This document shows, in pieces, positions 27,618 through 37,719 of a stretch of 64,000 bases of DNA. Within the stretch, counting starts at the first letter, position 1. Each line of letters starts with the position of its first letter. The translations under genes and the position numbers were made by a program. Source of the stretch: Aquimarina brevivitae (GTDB lineage Bacteria; Bacteroidota; Bacteroidia; Flavobacteriales; Flavobacteriaceae); contig NZ_SGXE01000001.1 in NCBI RefSeq assembly GCF_004216895.1, forward strand, positions 310,001 through 374,000, read 5' to 3'. Under the pieces are notes generated by a model, which was not told the DNA's origin, did no database searches, and saw only the letters and a list, made by a program, of their open reading frames with translations.

Positions 27618-29633
27618 CTATTTATAACTACGTGTTTTTACTTCAATATTTTCGTAATTCAACTCTTCCTTATGCAATACTGCATCCTTAGGTTCGCCTT
27701 TGTACTCCCAAGCGGAAACATACATATAGTTTTCATCGTCTCTCAAGGCTTCTCCTTTTTGTTCACCTTCTTGTTCTACAGACTCTTCTCTAAAGTGTCC
27801 TCCACAAGATTCGTTACGATCTAGAGCATCCTTAGCAAACAACTCTCCTAATTCTAAGAAATCTGCTACTCGACCAGCCTTTTCTAATTCAGAGTTCACA
27901 CCTTCAGCGGTTCCAGGAACTTTTACATTTTCCCAAAAATCTTTGCGTAATGCTGCTATTTCCTCGATAGCTTCTTTTAATTCTTTTTCATTACGAGACA
28001 TCCCACATTTGTTCCACATGATTTTACCAAGCTTCTTGTGGTAATAATCAACAGAATGTTTACCAGAACCGTTTAATAATTTTTCTAAACGCTCTTTTAC
28101 ATCTTTTTCTGCCTGATCAAACTCTGGAGAATCTGTTGGAATTTTTCCTGTTCTAATATCTTGAGATAGGTAGTCTCCTATGGTATACGGTAATACGAAA
28201 TATCCATCGGCTAACCCTTGCATTAAAGCAGAGGCACCTAAACGGTTCGCTCCGTGATCAGAGAAATTAGCCTCTCCTGCAGCATAACAACCAGGAACGG
28301 TGGTCTGTAAATTATAATCTACCCATAAACCGCCCATTGTATAATGCACTGCTGGGTAAATCATCATCGGTGTTTTGTATGGATTCTGATCTACAATCTT
28401 TTCATACATCTGGAAAAGGTTTCCATATTTGGCTTCGATGATTTCTTCTCCTAGTTTTGTTATTTCCTCTTTTGAAGGATTTGCGATACCAGAAGTATAT
28501 GCTTTTTCTTTTCCATAGCGTTCAATAGCAGAAGCAAAATCTAAATACACTGCCTCCCCTGTTTTATTCACTCCAAAACCAGCGTCACATCTTTCTTTTG
28601 CTGCTCTAGAAGCCACATCACGTGGTACAAGGTTACCAAAAGCAGGGTAACGACGCTCTAGATAGTAATCTCTTTCGTCTTCGCTAAGCTCAGTTGGTTT
28701 TAATTTACCAGCACGTATTGCTTCTGCATCTTCTTTTTTCTTTGGTACCCAAATTCTTCCATCGTTACGTAACGACTCGGACATCAAGGTCAACTTAGAC
28801 TGATGATCTCCTGAGACTGGTATACACGTAGGGTGAATTTGAGTAAAGCAAGGATTTGCAAAGAAAGCACCTCTTCTGTGAGCTCTCCAAGCAGCCATTA
28901 CATTACTACCCATAGCGTTGGTACTTAAATAAAATACGTTACCATATCCCCCGGTTGCTAATACCACTGCGTGAGCAGAATGACGTTCGATTTCGCCAGT
29001 AACCAAGTTACGCGCAATAATACCTCTTGCTTTACCGTCAACCAATACTAGGTCTAACATTTCGTGTCGGTTATGAGGCACGATTTTACCACGGTTGATC
29101 TGACGGTTCATTGCAGAATATGCACCAAGTAATAATTGCTGTCCTGTTTGACCTTTTGCATAGAAAGTTCGCGATACTAATACTCCACCAAACGAGCGGT
29201 TATCTAACAATCCACCGTATTCTCTTGCAAAAGGAACTCCCTGAGCAACACATTGGTCGATGATGTTACCTGAAACCTCAGCTAAGCGATATACGTTGGC
29301 CTCTCGAGAACGGTAATCTCCTCCTTTGATGGTGTCATAAAACAGACGATAATCGGAGTCACCATCTCCTTGATAGTTTTTAGAAGCGTTTATCCCTCCC
29401 TGTGCCGCAATAGAATGCGCTCTTCGTGGAGAGTCTTGGTAACAAAATGTTTTAACGTTGTATCCTAATTCAGCTAATGTTGCCGCAGCACTACCACCCG
29501 CTAAACCTGTTCCTACAACAATGATATCTATATTTCTCTTGTTAGCTGGGTTAACAAGATTGATTGAATTTTTATGTTTTGTCCACTTTTCTGCCAGTGG
29601 GCCTTCTGGTATTTTAGAATCTAATATTGACAT
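27618..29633 (-). CDS. sdhA: Succinate dehydrogenase / fumarate reductase flavoprotein subunit
   Basis: 671 residues, oxidising succinate to fumarate in the TCA cycle on the cytoplasmic face of the membrane. The FAD motif [10 protein letters not shown] is at 41-50, and H73 in [11 protein letters not shown] is the expected site of covalent FAD attachment. The Glu/Arg-rich catalytic region and the C-terminal domain are of normal length for the Bacteroidota form. It lies 12 bp from sdhC upstream and 66 bp from sdhB downstream. Confidence 0.97.
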   Translation of the reverse strand: MSILDSKIPEGPLAEKWTKHKNSINLVNPANKRNIDIIVVGTGLAGGSAAATLAELGYNVKTFCYQDSPRRAHSIAAQGGINASKNYQGDGDSDYRLFYDTIKGGDYRSREANVYRLAEVSGNIIDQCVAQGVPFAREYGGLLDNRSFGGVLVSRTFYAKGQTGQQLLLGAYSAMNRQINRGKIVPHNRHEMLDLVLVDGKARGIIARNLVTGEIERHSAHAVVLATGGYGNVFYLSTNAMGSNVMAAWRAHRRGAFFANPCFTQIHPTCIPVSGDHQSKLTLMSESLRNDGRIWVPKKKEDAEAIRAGKLKPTELSEDERDYYLERRYPAFGNLVPRDVASRAAKERCDAGFGVNKTGEAVYLDFASAIERYGKEKAYTSGIANPSKEEITKLGEEIIEAKYGNLFQMYEKIVDQNPYKTPMMIYPAVHYTMGGLWVDYNLQTTVPGCYAAGEANFSDHGANRLGASALMQGLADGYFVLPYTIGDYLSQDIRTGKIPTDSPEFDQAEKDVKERLEKLLNGSGKHSVDYYHKKLGKIMWNKCGMSRNEKELKEAIEEIAALRKDFWENVKVPGTAEGVNSELEKAGRVADFLELGELFAKDALDRNESCGGHFREESVEQEGEQKGEALRDDENYMYVSAWEYKGEPKDAVLHKEELNYENIEVKTRSYK

Positions 29634-29645
29634 ATGTAGTGGTTT

Positions 29646-30311
29646 TTAATGATTATGATTAAAGTGAAGCACCAATGCAATGATGATAAACCCTAAAGGA
29701 ATTACCACTGCAAAAGCTTTTGCAAATTTGGTTGCTGCCACTGAGTATTTATTATTGAATCCTACGGACTGGAAAGATGAAGCAAATCCATGCCACAAGT
29801 GTAAGGCAAGAAAAACAAACGATACTACATATAATCCCACTCGAACAGGACTCACAAATTTTTCTACCAATTCAGGATAGTAGCGTGTTGCATCCTCTGG
29901 AGCAAACTCTACGTATTTATGCACCATTTCTGGGATCCAAAAGTCATAAAAATGAAGTCCCAAAAAAGCTAAAATAACCAAGCCAGAAAAAATCATATTT
30001 CTAGACATCCAAGAAGAATTTGATCCTCCGTTATATTTAGCGTATTTTACAGCTCTAGCATTTCGATTTCTGATCTCTAACACAAATCCCATTACAAAAT
30101 GGAAAACCACCCCAAATATTAAAATGGGTTGTAATACAAATTGTACCAAAGGATTAGTCCCCATAAAATGAGATAACTCATTAAAGGTTTCTGGACTAAA
30201 AATGGAAGTAAAATTGATACTAAAGTGTTGTAATAAGAAGAAAACTAAGAAAAGTCCCGAAAGTGCCATCGCTACCTTTCTAGCTATTGAAGATTTTATC
30301 AATCCACTCAT
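29646..30311 (-). CDS. sdhC: Succinate dehydrogenase cytochrome b subunit
   Basis: 221 residues with five transmembrane helices, the single-subunit type b anchor found in Bacteroidota and Epsilonproteobacteria. Membrane histidines available for two haem b groups are visible in LLQHFSIN, FHFVMGF, LGLHFYDF and LALHLWHGF. It links SdhA/SdhB to menaquinone. First gene of the operon, with its own TAnnTTTG promoter element about 30 bp upstream. Confidence 0.95.
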   Translation of the reverse strand: MSGLIKSSIARKVAMALSGLFLVFFLLQHFSINFTSIFSPETFNELSHFMGTNPLVQFVLQPILIFGVVFHFVMGFVLEIRNRNARAVKYAKYNGGSNSSWMSRNMIFSGLVILAFLGLHFYDFWIPEMVHKYVEFAPEDATRYYPELVEKFVSPVRVGLYVVSFVFLALHLWHGFASSFQSVGFNNKYSVAATKFAKAFAVVIPLGFIIIALVLHFNHNH

Positions 30312-30340
30312 TATTTTAAATGTTTAAATTTTTTGAGAAA

Positions 30341-30348
30341 CAAAAGTA
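30341..30348 (-). promoter_or_regulatory. Promoter -7 element of sdhCAB
   Basis: On the minus strand the bases read TACTTTTG, fitting TAnnTTTG. A TTG lies roughly 20 bp further upstream as the -33 element. The resulting leader to sdhC would be about 20-25 bases. Confidence 0.65.
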
Positions 30349-30516
30349 AGGTTCAAAGGCCTTTTTAACAACAATTATCAACGGTTTGTACGGTATTTAT
30401 AATGAATTTAAAATAGAAGTTTCTTTTTGTTTAAGTTTATACACGAAATCGATTGCGAAACACCTTGAAAATTAAACAAAGCTTAATCAGTTTTAACTAC
30501 TGAAAATCAAAATTTT

Positions 30517-31662
30517 ATGTTAACACTTACTTCAAAATTACCCAATACCAAAACAACCATATTTACTGTGATGAGTAAACTTGCCCAGGAGCACCAGGCT
30601 ATTAATTTATCTCAAGGGTTTCCTGGTTTTGAAGTAGATCCTCAACTGATTGAATTGGTAAACCAGGCTATGAAAAAGGGATATAATCAATATGCCCCAA
30701 TGCCTGGATTGCCGTCCTTGCGAGAAGTTCTTGCAGAAAAAGTGGAACGCTTGTATCAGAAAACCTATCATCCTGAATCTGAAATCACTATAACCGCTGG
30801 AGCGACACAAGCCATTTTTACAGCTATTGCAGCTACCATAAGACCAGGAGATGAAGTCATTGTTTTTAAACCGGCTTATGATTGCTACGAACCCAGCATA
30901 GAAGTTTTTGGTGGTAAAGTAGTACCCATTCAACTCAAAGCTCCTGAATTTTTACCGGATTGGGATGAAATTTCAGCTAAGATTACATCTAAAACTAAAA
31001 TGATCATAATCAATAGCCCACATAATCCAAGTGGTACAGTTTGGACAAAAGAAGATATGGTACAGCTTGAAAAGCTGTTAAAAAACACTGACATCCTATT
31101 ACTAAGTGACGAAGTGTATGAGCATATTATTTTTGACGGCAAAAAACATCATAGCGCAAGTCGATTTGCAGGGTTGGCAGAACGCGCCTTTATTACAGCT
31201 TCCTTTGGTAAAACTTTTCATGCTACAGGATGGAAAACGGGATACTGCCTGGCGCCCGCAACACTGATGAAAGAATTTAGAAAAGTACATCAATTTAATG
31301 TGTTTTGCAGTAACCATCCTATCCAAGCAGCACTGGCAGAATATTTACTAAAGCCGGAGCATTATGAGACATTACCAAACTTTTACCAGCAAAAGCGAGA
31401 TTTATTTTTGTCATTACTCAACGGTTCCAAATTTACCTTTACGCCTTCCTCTGGTACATATTTTCAATTATTGGATTATTCTAAAATAACGGACGAAGAT
31501 GATGTAGCATTTGCCGAGCGATTGACCACAGCCCATAAAATAGCCTCCATCCCTACTTCGGTATTTAATCTTAATCAGCAGGACAATAAGCTATTGCGAT
31601 TTTGTTTTGCTAAGACCGATGATACTCTGAAAAAAGCAGCTGAGATTTTACAAGCCATTTAA
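30517..31662 (+). CDS. Class I/II aminotransferase, methionine aminotransferase (YbdL) type
   Basis: 381 residues, fold-type I PLP enzyme. The PLP lysine is K232 in SFGKTFHATGWKTGY, a motif typical of the YbdL/kynurenine aminotransferase branch. NSPHNPSG (about 166-173) and SDEVYEH also match. Enzymes of this branch favour methionine, aromatic amino acids or kynurenine. It reads away from sdhC and ends 2 bp before the convergent dinB. Confidence 0.9.
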   Translation: MLTLTSKLPNTKTTIFTVMSKLAQEHQAINLSQGFPGFEVDPQLIELVNQAMKKGYNQYAPMPGLPSLREVLAEKVERLYQKTYHPESEITITAGATQAIFTAIAATIRPGDEVIVFKPAYDCYEPSIEVFGGKVVPIQLKAPEFLPDWDEISAKITSKTKMIIINSPHNPSGTVWTKEDMVQLEKLLKNTDILLLSDEVYEHIIFDGKKHHSASRFAGLAERAFITASFGKTFHATGWKTGYCLAPATLMKEFRKVHQFNVFCSNHPIQAALAEYLLKPEHYETLPNFYQQKRDLFLSLLNGSKFTFTPSSGTYFQLLDYSKITDEDDVAFAERLTTAHKIASIPTSVFNLNQQDNKLLRFCFAKTDDTLKKAAEILQAI

Positions 31663-31664
31663 GT

Positions 31665-32774
31665 TTAAAATTCGAACTTTAGTTGCACCACCTGAAACTC
31701 ATTAGCTTCCTTAACCTTTTTTGAAGCTTCTTTGCCAGTATTTAAGTTGGAGAGGGACAATCCCAGTAAGCGTACCGAATTTTTCATCTTTTCTTGATAC
31801 AAAAGCTCTTTAGCCGTTTCCAATAGAATATCAGCATCACTGATATAATAGGGCAAGGTTTTACTACGAGTTTGGAGAGTAAAATCACTATACTTAATTT
31901 TTAAGGTAACGGTTCTCCCAGCTACTTTACTTTTTTTTAACCGTCTTTGTAACTCTTCCGCAATATTCTGCAAGCGTTCGAGCATATAAATTTCGGACGC
32001 TACATTTTCGCTAAAGGTACGTTCGGCTCCTAATGATTTACGCTCTCGATTCGGCTTTACTTCGCTGAGATGAATTCCTCTAACGATGCGATAGTAATGT
32101 GCACCGGATTTACCAAAATATTCCGTAAGAAACGCTTCAGATTTGCCCTTTAAATCTTTACCGGTATAAATCCCCATTTCGTACATTTTGGCCTGGGTAA
32201 CCTTACCCACCCCATAGAATTTTTTTACATCCAAATTTTCTAGAAACGCTTCTACATCTTCAGGATTAACGGTTTTTTGTCCATTGGGTTTGTTATAATC
32301 ACTAGCTACCTTGGCGATAAATTTATTGATCGAAATTCCCGCAGAAGCGGTCAGCCCTACCTCCTCAAAAATACGTTGTCGAATTTCCTTCGCGATAAGC
32401 GTAGCACTGGGATTTCCCTTTTTGTTTTCCGTAACATCCAAATAGGCTTCATCCAGTGATAAGGGCTCCACCAAATCTGTATAGTCCAAAAAAATCTTTC
32501 GGATTTTAGCAGAAATTTCCTTGTATCGATCAAATCTTGGTTTTACAAAAATCAGTTCGGGACACAATTTTTGAGCAGTATATCCCGGCATCGCTGAACG
32601 CACTCCATACTTTCGTGCCTCATAACTCGCAGCACTCACCACGCCCCGTTTAGAGCCACCGCCTACGGCCAATGGTTTTCCTTTAAGATCGGGATTATCT
32701 AACTGCTCTACGGACGCATAAAAAGCATCCATATCTACGTGAATAATTTTTCTATGTGGTTTTGAGATTTCCAA
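31665..32774 (-). CDS. dinB: DNA polymerase IV
   Basis: 369-residue Y-family translesion polymerase. The metal-binding motifs HVDMDAFYASVEQ and SLDEAYLDV carry the catalytic Asp and Glu residues; the helix-hairpin-helix thumb (KVTQAKMYEMGI) and little-finger domain follow. The reading frame starts at TTG 32774, and a promoter element 20-27 bp upstream leaves a leader of only about 12 bases, supporting that start. The C-terminal clamp-binding motif is not obvious to me. Divergent from the NAD(P)H-binding protein gene. Confidence 0.96.
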   Translation of the reverse strand: MEISKPHRKIIHVDMDAFYASVEQLDNPDLKGKPLAVGGGSKRGVVSAASYEARKYGVRSAMPGYTAQKLCPELIFVKPRFDRYKEISAKIRKIFLDYTDLVEPLSLDEAYLDVTENKKGNPSATLIAKEIRQRIFEEVGLTASAGISINKFIAKVASDYNKPNGQKTVNPEDVEAFLENLDVKKFYGVGKVTQAKMYEMGIYTGKDLKGKSEAFLTEYFGKSGAHYYRIVRGIHLSEVKPNRERKSLGAERTFSENVASEIYMLERLQNIAEELQRRLKKSKVAGRTVTLKIKYSDFTLQTRSKTLPYYISDADILLETAKELLYQEKMKNSVRLLGLSLSNLNTGKEASKKVKEANEFQVVQLKFEF

Positions 32775-32793
32775 AAGAAACGCTAATTACTTG

Positions 32794-32801
32794 CAAATTT
32801 A
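32794..32801 (-). promoter_or_regulatory. Promoter -7 element of dinB
   Basis: On the minus strand the bases read TAAATTTG, matching TAnnTTTG. It sits just upstream of the TTG start. I see no LexA-type inverted repeat overlapping it. Confidence 0.6.
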
Positions 32802-32841
32802 TAGCTTCTTTACATACCTTGTATCAACAAACCTAATTATT

Positions 32842-33501
32842 ATGCCAAAAACAGCCATAGTACTCGGAGCAACCGGTCTTACTGGTGGAGTTTTATTGGA
32901 TAAACTACTACAAGATGACCGCTATGATAAGATAAAATTGTTTTCAAGATCTTCTGTTGGGATCGAAAATCCCAAAATCGAAGAGCATTTAATCGATGTC
33001 CTACGGCTAAGAGATTATGGTGATCTTTTTACAGGAGATGACGTATTTTGTTGCGTGGGTACCACCAAATCAAAATCACCCGATAAGGAAACCTATCACG
33101 CTATTGATTATGGCATCCCAGTAAGTGCAGCCCGATTATGCAAAACCAATGCGATACCTACCTTGCTTATCATTTCTGCATTAGGAGCCAATCCTGAAAG
33201 TACTATTTTTTATAACCGTACGAAAGGTGAAATGGAAAAGGCGGTTTTAGAATTTGAAATTAAAAACACGTATATTCTACAACCTGCGCTTATTGATAGT
33301 AAACGACAAGAGCGAAGAATTGGTGAGTTTCTGTTCATCCAATTGATGCGATTGATTAATCCCGTTTTGGTCGGAAGATTAAAAAAATACAGGTCTATTG
33401 AACCTGAAACCATAACAGATGCTTTGGTCTGGCTAGCTAATAACGAATATCCAACCCAACGAATACCATCAGACCAAATAAAAGAATTAGTTCATGTATA
33501 G
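32842..33501 (+). CDS. NAD(P)H-binding oxidoreductase (atypical SDR, HTATIP2-like)
   Basis: About 219 residues beginning MPKTAIVLGATGLTGG, a clean TGxxGG Rossmann loop. The mid-section NRTKGEMEKAV and the C-terminal QRIPSDQIKEL resemble small NAD(P)-binding SDR proteins of the HTATIP2/YwnB kind. An in-frame start at 32791 adds a hydrophobic 17-residue leader running through the dinB promoter, so 32842 is preferred. The reaction is unknown. It overlaps the next lipoprotein gene by 8 bp (ATGTATAG), which suggests coupled translation. Confidence 0.85.
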   Translation: MPKTAIVLGATGLTGGVLLDKLLQDDRYDKIKLFSRSSVGIENPKIEEHLIDVLRLRDYGDLFTGDDVFCCVGTTKSKSPDKETYHAIDYGIPVSAARLCKTNAIPTLLIISALGANPESTIFYNRTKGEMEKAVLEFEIKNTYILQPALIDSKRQERRIGEFLFIQLMRLINPVLVGRLKKYRSIEPETITDALVWLANNEYPTQRIPSDQIKELVHV

Positions 33502-34039
33502 AACCCTATTAGTTTCATTTCTTATTGTAAATATGGGTTTAAGTTACTCTTGTAATAAATTGAAAAAAAATCCCGAAACAGAGAAAGGAAAAGAAACTAC
33601 TTCAGTACCTCAAGTCAAAGCCGAAATAGCAGTTGAAAAAACCAAAGATTATATAGTTGAAGACTCTATACTAAAAAACTATACGCATATTTACACGGCT
33701 TATGATTTTGAAACATCAGATTCTTATAATCAAATGCTTGCGTTAAATTGGCTACACCAAGACACCATCGCATACTATTTAGAATATTATAATCAATTAT
33801 GTGAGGGGTATTATACCGGAAATGTTATTATAAATAAAAGTCAAACAAAACATGCAATAACTAATAATGATAGTTTATCCCTTGCTGTACTGGAATATCT
33901 TGAACAAAAAGAAAGTGAACTAGTAGTGGTCATTCAGTTTTTAGATCAAAACAAGGATTCCGTTGCTGCCGGGGTATTTGCTAGTGAATATGCTGTAGAA
34001 TGTTCACCTTATGAATTTATAATGCATAAAATTCAATAA
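33494..34039 (+). CDS. Lipoprotein of unknown function
   Basis: 181 residues. The N-terminus is a lipoprotein signal ending LSYSC, so Cys20 is the probable acylation site, followed by a Lys/Glu-rich linker of about 35 residues. The globular remainder has no domain I recognise. It overlaps the upstream oxidoreductase gene by 8 bp and precedes the CYTH gene by 6 bp, so the three form a tight unit. Confidence 0.7.
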   Translation: MYRTLLVSFLIVNMGLSYSCNKLKKNPETEKGKETTSVPQVKAEIAVEKTKDYIVEDSILKNYTHIYTAYDFETSDSYNQMLALNWLHQDTIAYYLEYYNQLCEGYYTGNVIINKSQTKHAITNNDSLSLAVLEYLEQKESELVVVIQFLDQNKDSVAAGVFASEYAVECSPYEFIMHKIQ

Positions 34040-34045
34040 AATGCT

Positions 34046-34513
34046 ATGATCGAAATTGAACGTAAATTTTTGGTGACCTCAGATGCTTTTATTGCCGAAG
34101 CCAACCAATCGTACCCAATTAAGCAAGGTTTTTTAAATACCGATCCAGGGCGTACAGTTCGAATTCGGATTAAAGGAACAAAGGCATTTATAACGGTTAA
34201 AGGAAAAGGAAATACCAGTGGCACCACTCGGTTTGAGTGGGAAAAACCAATAGAGATTGTTGAAGCCGAATCGTTGCTTTTATTATGCGAACCGGGTACG
34301 ATAGAAAAAGTACGATACGAAATAGCTATAGCCAACCACATTTTTGAAGTTGATGTTTTTAAAGGAGACAATATTGGACTTATACTGGCCGAAATAGAGT
34401 TGACCAATGAAAATGAGACCTTCCATAAACCAAATTGGTTAGGACAGGAAGTAACCGGAGATCCTAAGTACTACAACTCACAATTGGCGCGTCATCCATT
34501 TTTAAAATGGTAA
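34046..34513 (+). CDS. CYTH-domain protein (triphosphate tunnel metalloenzyme)
   Basis: 155 residues. The opening IEIERKFLV is the ExExK signature of the CYTH family, and alternating charged strands (RIRIKGTKAFITVKGK, EIELTNENE) form the eight-stranded tunnel. Small bacterial members hydrolyse inorganic tripolyphosphate or act on nucleoside triphosphates; adenylate cyclase activity is less usual for a lone CYTH domain. It is the third gene of a tight unit with the SDR and lipoprotein genes. Confidence 0.9.
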   Translation: MIEIERKFLVTSDAFIAEANQSYPIKQGFLNTDPGRTVRIRIKGTKAFITVKGKGNTSGTTRFEWEKPIEIVEAESLLLLCEPGTIEKVRYEIAIANHIFEVDVFKGDNIGLILAEIELTNENETFHKPNWLGQEVTGDPKYYNSQLARHPFLKW

Positions 34514-34593
34514 TAGTACCTAACTCATTACATATAATTCCAAAATAATATAAAATTTAGTACCTTACTAATTCCTAACTATACGTAAAGATT

Positions 34594-35097
34594 ATGCGAA
34601 TTTTATTCATATGTATCCTTCTTGTTACTATTGCCTGCAATGAACACCCAAAAGATCATCCTGAACCTATAAAAACTATTGCCGAAGAAGAAATAGATAA
34701 TACCAAAACATCTATCCAGGCGCTTAAAGACACCCTTACTAAGAAAGGTTATGAAACCTTTGACTATATCGATGAAAAAACGGGTGATACGATTATCATG
34801 CAACAATATTTCATTGCATTTTTAAAAAGAGGTCCAGAACGATCTCAATCCAAAGAAGAAGCTGATAGCCTTCAAAAGTTACACTTGGAACACTTAAGTA
34901 AAATGTACGAAGCAGGCTTTGCTGATATTTCAGGACCTTTCGGAGATGATGGCGACATTAGAGGAATAACGATTTATAATGTACCCACTTACCAAATGGC
35001 AGATAGCTTGGCAAACTTGGATCCCTCTGTACAAGCAGGTAGACTTGTTATTGAAATACATCCGTGGTGGGCTGCTAAAGGATTTCCACTACGCTAA
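34594..35097 (+). CDS. Small lipoprotein of unknown function
   Basis: 167 residues. The signal MRILFICILLVTIAC has a lipobox with Cys15, followed by a polar linker. The C-terminal hundred residues (QYFIAFLKRGP ... SLANLDPSVQAGRL ... IHPWW) resemble a YciI-like ferredoxin fold, which would be unusual on a lipoprotein. It lies 80 bp after the CYTH gene and ends 9 bp from the convergent pbpC. Confidence 0.65.
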   Translation: MRILFICILLVTIACNEHPKDHPEPIKTIAEEEIDNTKTSIQALKDTLTKKGYETFDYIDEKTGDTIIMQQYFIAFLKRGPERSQSKEEADSLQKLHLEHLSKMYEAGFADISGPFGDDGDIRGITIYNVPTYQMADSLANLDPSVQAGRLVIEIHPWWAAKGFPLR

Positions 35098-35106
35098 TTC
35101 TTATCT

Positions 35107-37464
35107 TTATTCTCGCACCTCGAGTTTTGTCTTTATTTCATTGCCGTAATCATCTAAGGCTGTAATTATATGCATACCCGGCGCTGGCTGAATCGCTAAT
35201 TCGTGATACTCTTTAGTTACGCCCAGATAATTTTCGTCTACATACCAATATACGTGTAGTGTAGGATTAGTATGTGCAATTTTAAGCACCACTTCACTTT
35301 TTTGACCATCAAAATCCTTTGGGAGATATACGATACTATTATTTTTAGGAAATATAAAGTCCATTCTATTTTCATTGCCTTGCATACAATTGGACTTAAA
35401 GGGTGGTAGTGGTTGATAATCTGCCTGGCTATTTTTATAGAAATACGCCTCTAATGGTGGCAAAACAAACCAACTTTTTTGGATCATATTACTCACGCTT
35501 TCACAAGAGGAATTTACGCGATACTGCCCATCACGGGTCAAGTGTACCAATTTATGATTGACACAAGGCATTTTATCGTATTTAGACCGCACTACTAACT
35601 GAGAGGTTACTGGGCAATAGTTTCCTGCAATGGCTCCACTTTTTTGGCACAACTCACGTGTCATTAAATCATCATACGGTGTGGCAAACCATTCACTTTT
35701 GGGCAACAGATTAAATACATCAAACAATAAGGGAGCTGCTGCATTAAGCCCAGTCAGTTCTGGCCTGCCTTCTCCATCCGCATTACCTAACCAAACACCA
35801 ACTACATAGTTTTTATCTATTCCAATAGCCCAGGCATCTCTATTCCCAAAACTAGTTCCGGTTTTCCAGGCTATTTGCCGAGCTGAGTCATAAAATTTCC
35901 AGGCTTCGTCTTCTTGCGGTCGATTGACTTCTTTCATCGCTTGAAAAGTAAGCCATATACTACCTGCTCCATACACCATTTTTTCTCTTTTCAGATCCCC
36001 AAACTTCACTTCCTCATTAGCCAAGAGGGATGGTTCGATAAATTCATTTTGATAATATTCACTTGAGGTTTCATTAAAATGTGTCAATGTACCTGCCAAT
36101 CCCGCGTAGGTTTTACAGAGGTCCCAAAGACTTCCTTCGGCTCCACCTACAATTAAAGAAAGTCCATAATGAGATGCACTAAACTTTAAATCTTTTATCT
36201 TAAATGCCCTCAACTCATCTCTAAATCGTTCTAAACCATATTGTTGTAATAAGCGTACCGCAGGGATATTAAGGGATCGAGCCAAAGCCCTATTTGCCGG
36301 AACCGCACCGCTATAACTTTCGTCAAAATTCTGAGGATTGTATCCTGCTATCACAGTAGGCACATCAGCTACCAGTTCCTGAGGTAACAGCTCTCCTTTA
36401 TCCATCATTGCCGCATATAATAATGGTTTTAGAGTACTTCCTGTACTTCTGGCCGCCTGTATGACGTCTACATCTTTTTGATGCGCATTATCCGTAGGAG
36501 CATTACCCACATAGCTAATGACTTTTCTTTGCTTAACATCCAAAACTAGCACCGCGAGATTGTGTACTTCATTTTGCTTCTGCAATGCATAGTGTTGGTT
36601 TACCAGAACATTGACTTGTTGTTGCAATCGATATTTAATTGAGGTTTGCACACGCTTTCCCCGATGCGATTTGTTTATATATTGCAATGCATGTGGCGCT
36701 ATTTGTGGTAAATCATAAGGTTTTGCTGGTAAGTCCTCTTCTAGGGCTAAAGTATACGTTAGTTTATCAATTGTACCTTGCTGAAAAAGTAGGTGCAATA
36801 ATCGGTTGCGTTTTTGGCGTAATAGTTCTTTATTTTTACCTGGATAAATTAATGCTGGTGCATTAGGTAAAACCGCAAGAGTGGCACTTTCTGCCCAGGA
36901 AAGCTGATAAGGAGGCAAGCTAAAATACCGCCAGGAAGCCATATCTAAGCCAACTACATTTCCGCCAAAGGGTGCATATGAAGCATAGAGTGCTAATATC
37001 TCTTCTTTAGAATAACGCAATTCTAATCTGGTCGCTAAAATCAATTCTTTAAGTTTTTCAACATAAGTTCTTTCTTGATTCTTTCGAGATAGGCGGATTA
37101 CCTGTTGCGTTATCGTACTGCCGCCTCGTACTACTTTTCCAGCTTCTAAATTATCGACCAAAGCCTTACTTATAGTTACGGGATTGAAACCAGGGTGACG
37201 ATAAAACTGTTGATCTTCAAAAGCTAATATACACGCCTTAAATTTATGTGGAACACTGTCTGATTTTGGAAACCGCCATTGTCCATCTTCTGCAATTTGT
37301 GCACCTAACAAATGACCCTCAGCACTATCAAGTACCGTGGCGGTGGGTTCATCGAATAATATATTTGGGAGTGAAAAATAATACCATATCAATACACCCG
37401 TAGTAATTAATAGCGGTAATTTCTTTTGATTTAAGTAATTGATAATTTTTTTCACCAGATGCAT
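35107..37464 (-). CDS. pbpC: Penicillin-binding protein 1C
   Basis: 785-residue bifunctional peptidoglycan synthase anchored by one N-terminal helix (residues about 16-31). The glycosyltransferase motif FEDQQFYRHPG and the TQQVIRLSR block come first. The transpeptidase follows, with STGSTLKP (active Ser), SLN and KTGTS. A C-terminal PBP1C-specific domain ends the protein. In many bacteria pbpC sits right beside an alpha-2-macroglobulin gene; here that gene is 4.2 kb upstream on the same strand with three other genes between. Confidence 0.95.
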   Translation of the reverse strand: MHLVKKIINYLNQKKLPLLITTGVLIWYYFSLPNILFDEPTATVLDSAEGHLLGAQIAEDGQWRFPKSDSVPHKFKACILAFEDQQFYRHPGFNPVTISKALVDNLEAGKVVRGGSTITQQVIRLSRKNQERTYVEKLKELILATRLELRYSKEEILALYASYAPFGGNVVGLDMASWRYFSLPPYQLSWAESATLAVLPNAPALIYPGKNKELLRQKRNRLLHLLFQQGTIDKLTYTLALEEDLPAKPYDLPQIAPHALQYINKSHRGKRVQTSIKYRLQQQVNVLVNQHYALQKQNEVHNLAVLVLDVKQRKVISYVGNAPTDNAHQKDVDVIQAARSTGSTLKPLLYAAMMDKGELLPQELVADVPTVIAGYNPQNFDESYSGAVPANRALARSLNIPAVRLLQQYGLERFRDELRAFKIKDLKFSASHYGLSLIVGGAEGSLWDLCKTYAGLAGTLTHFNETSSEYYQNEFIEPSLLANEEVKFGDLKREKMVYGAGSIWLTFQAMKEVNRPQEDEAWKFYDSARQIAWKTGTSFGNRDAWAIGIDKNYVVGVWLGNADGEGRPELTGLNAAAPLLFDVFNLLPKSEWFATPYDDLMTRELCQKSGAIAGNYCPVTSQLVVRSKYDKMPCVNHKLVHLTRDGQYRVNSSCESVSNMIQKSWFVLPPLEAYFYKNSQADYQPLPPFKSNCMQGNENRMDFIFPKNNSIVYLPKDFDGQKSEVVLKIAHTNPTLHVYWYVDENYLGVTKEYHELAIQPAPGMHIITALDDYGNEIKTKLEVRE

Positions 37465-37719
37465 TAAAAATAAATGTGCGGTTGTAATATAATTGAAAAA
37501 TTAGAAGTGCTCAATTTCCAAACTACTAAAAGGCTATCAACTGGAAGAACTTTTTATGAATTTCATCGTATAAGTTCTTAAATTTTAGTAACTTCAGATA
37601 CTCTTAAACCTTATAAAAGTTACTTGTATCTTTTATTAAAACCATACCCCTACCTACTACCATTTTATCATTTTTACACCTAAAAAAAACGGCTTTCATA
37701 GTATTTCAAATTTAGAGAA

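Noticed and set aside
34033..34407. 124-residue minus-strand frame over the CYTH gene
   Set aside because: Antisense to a gene with an exact ExExK signature; no separate evidence.
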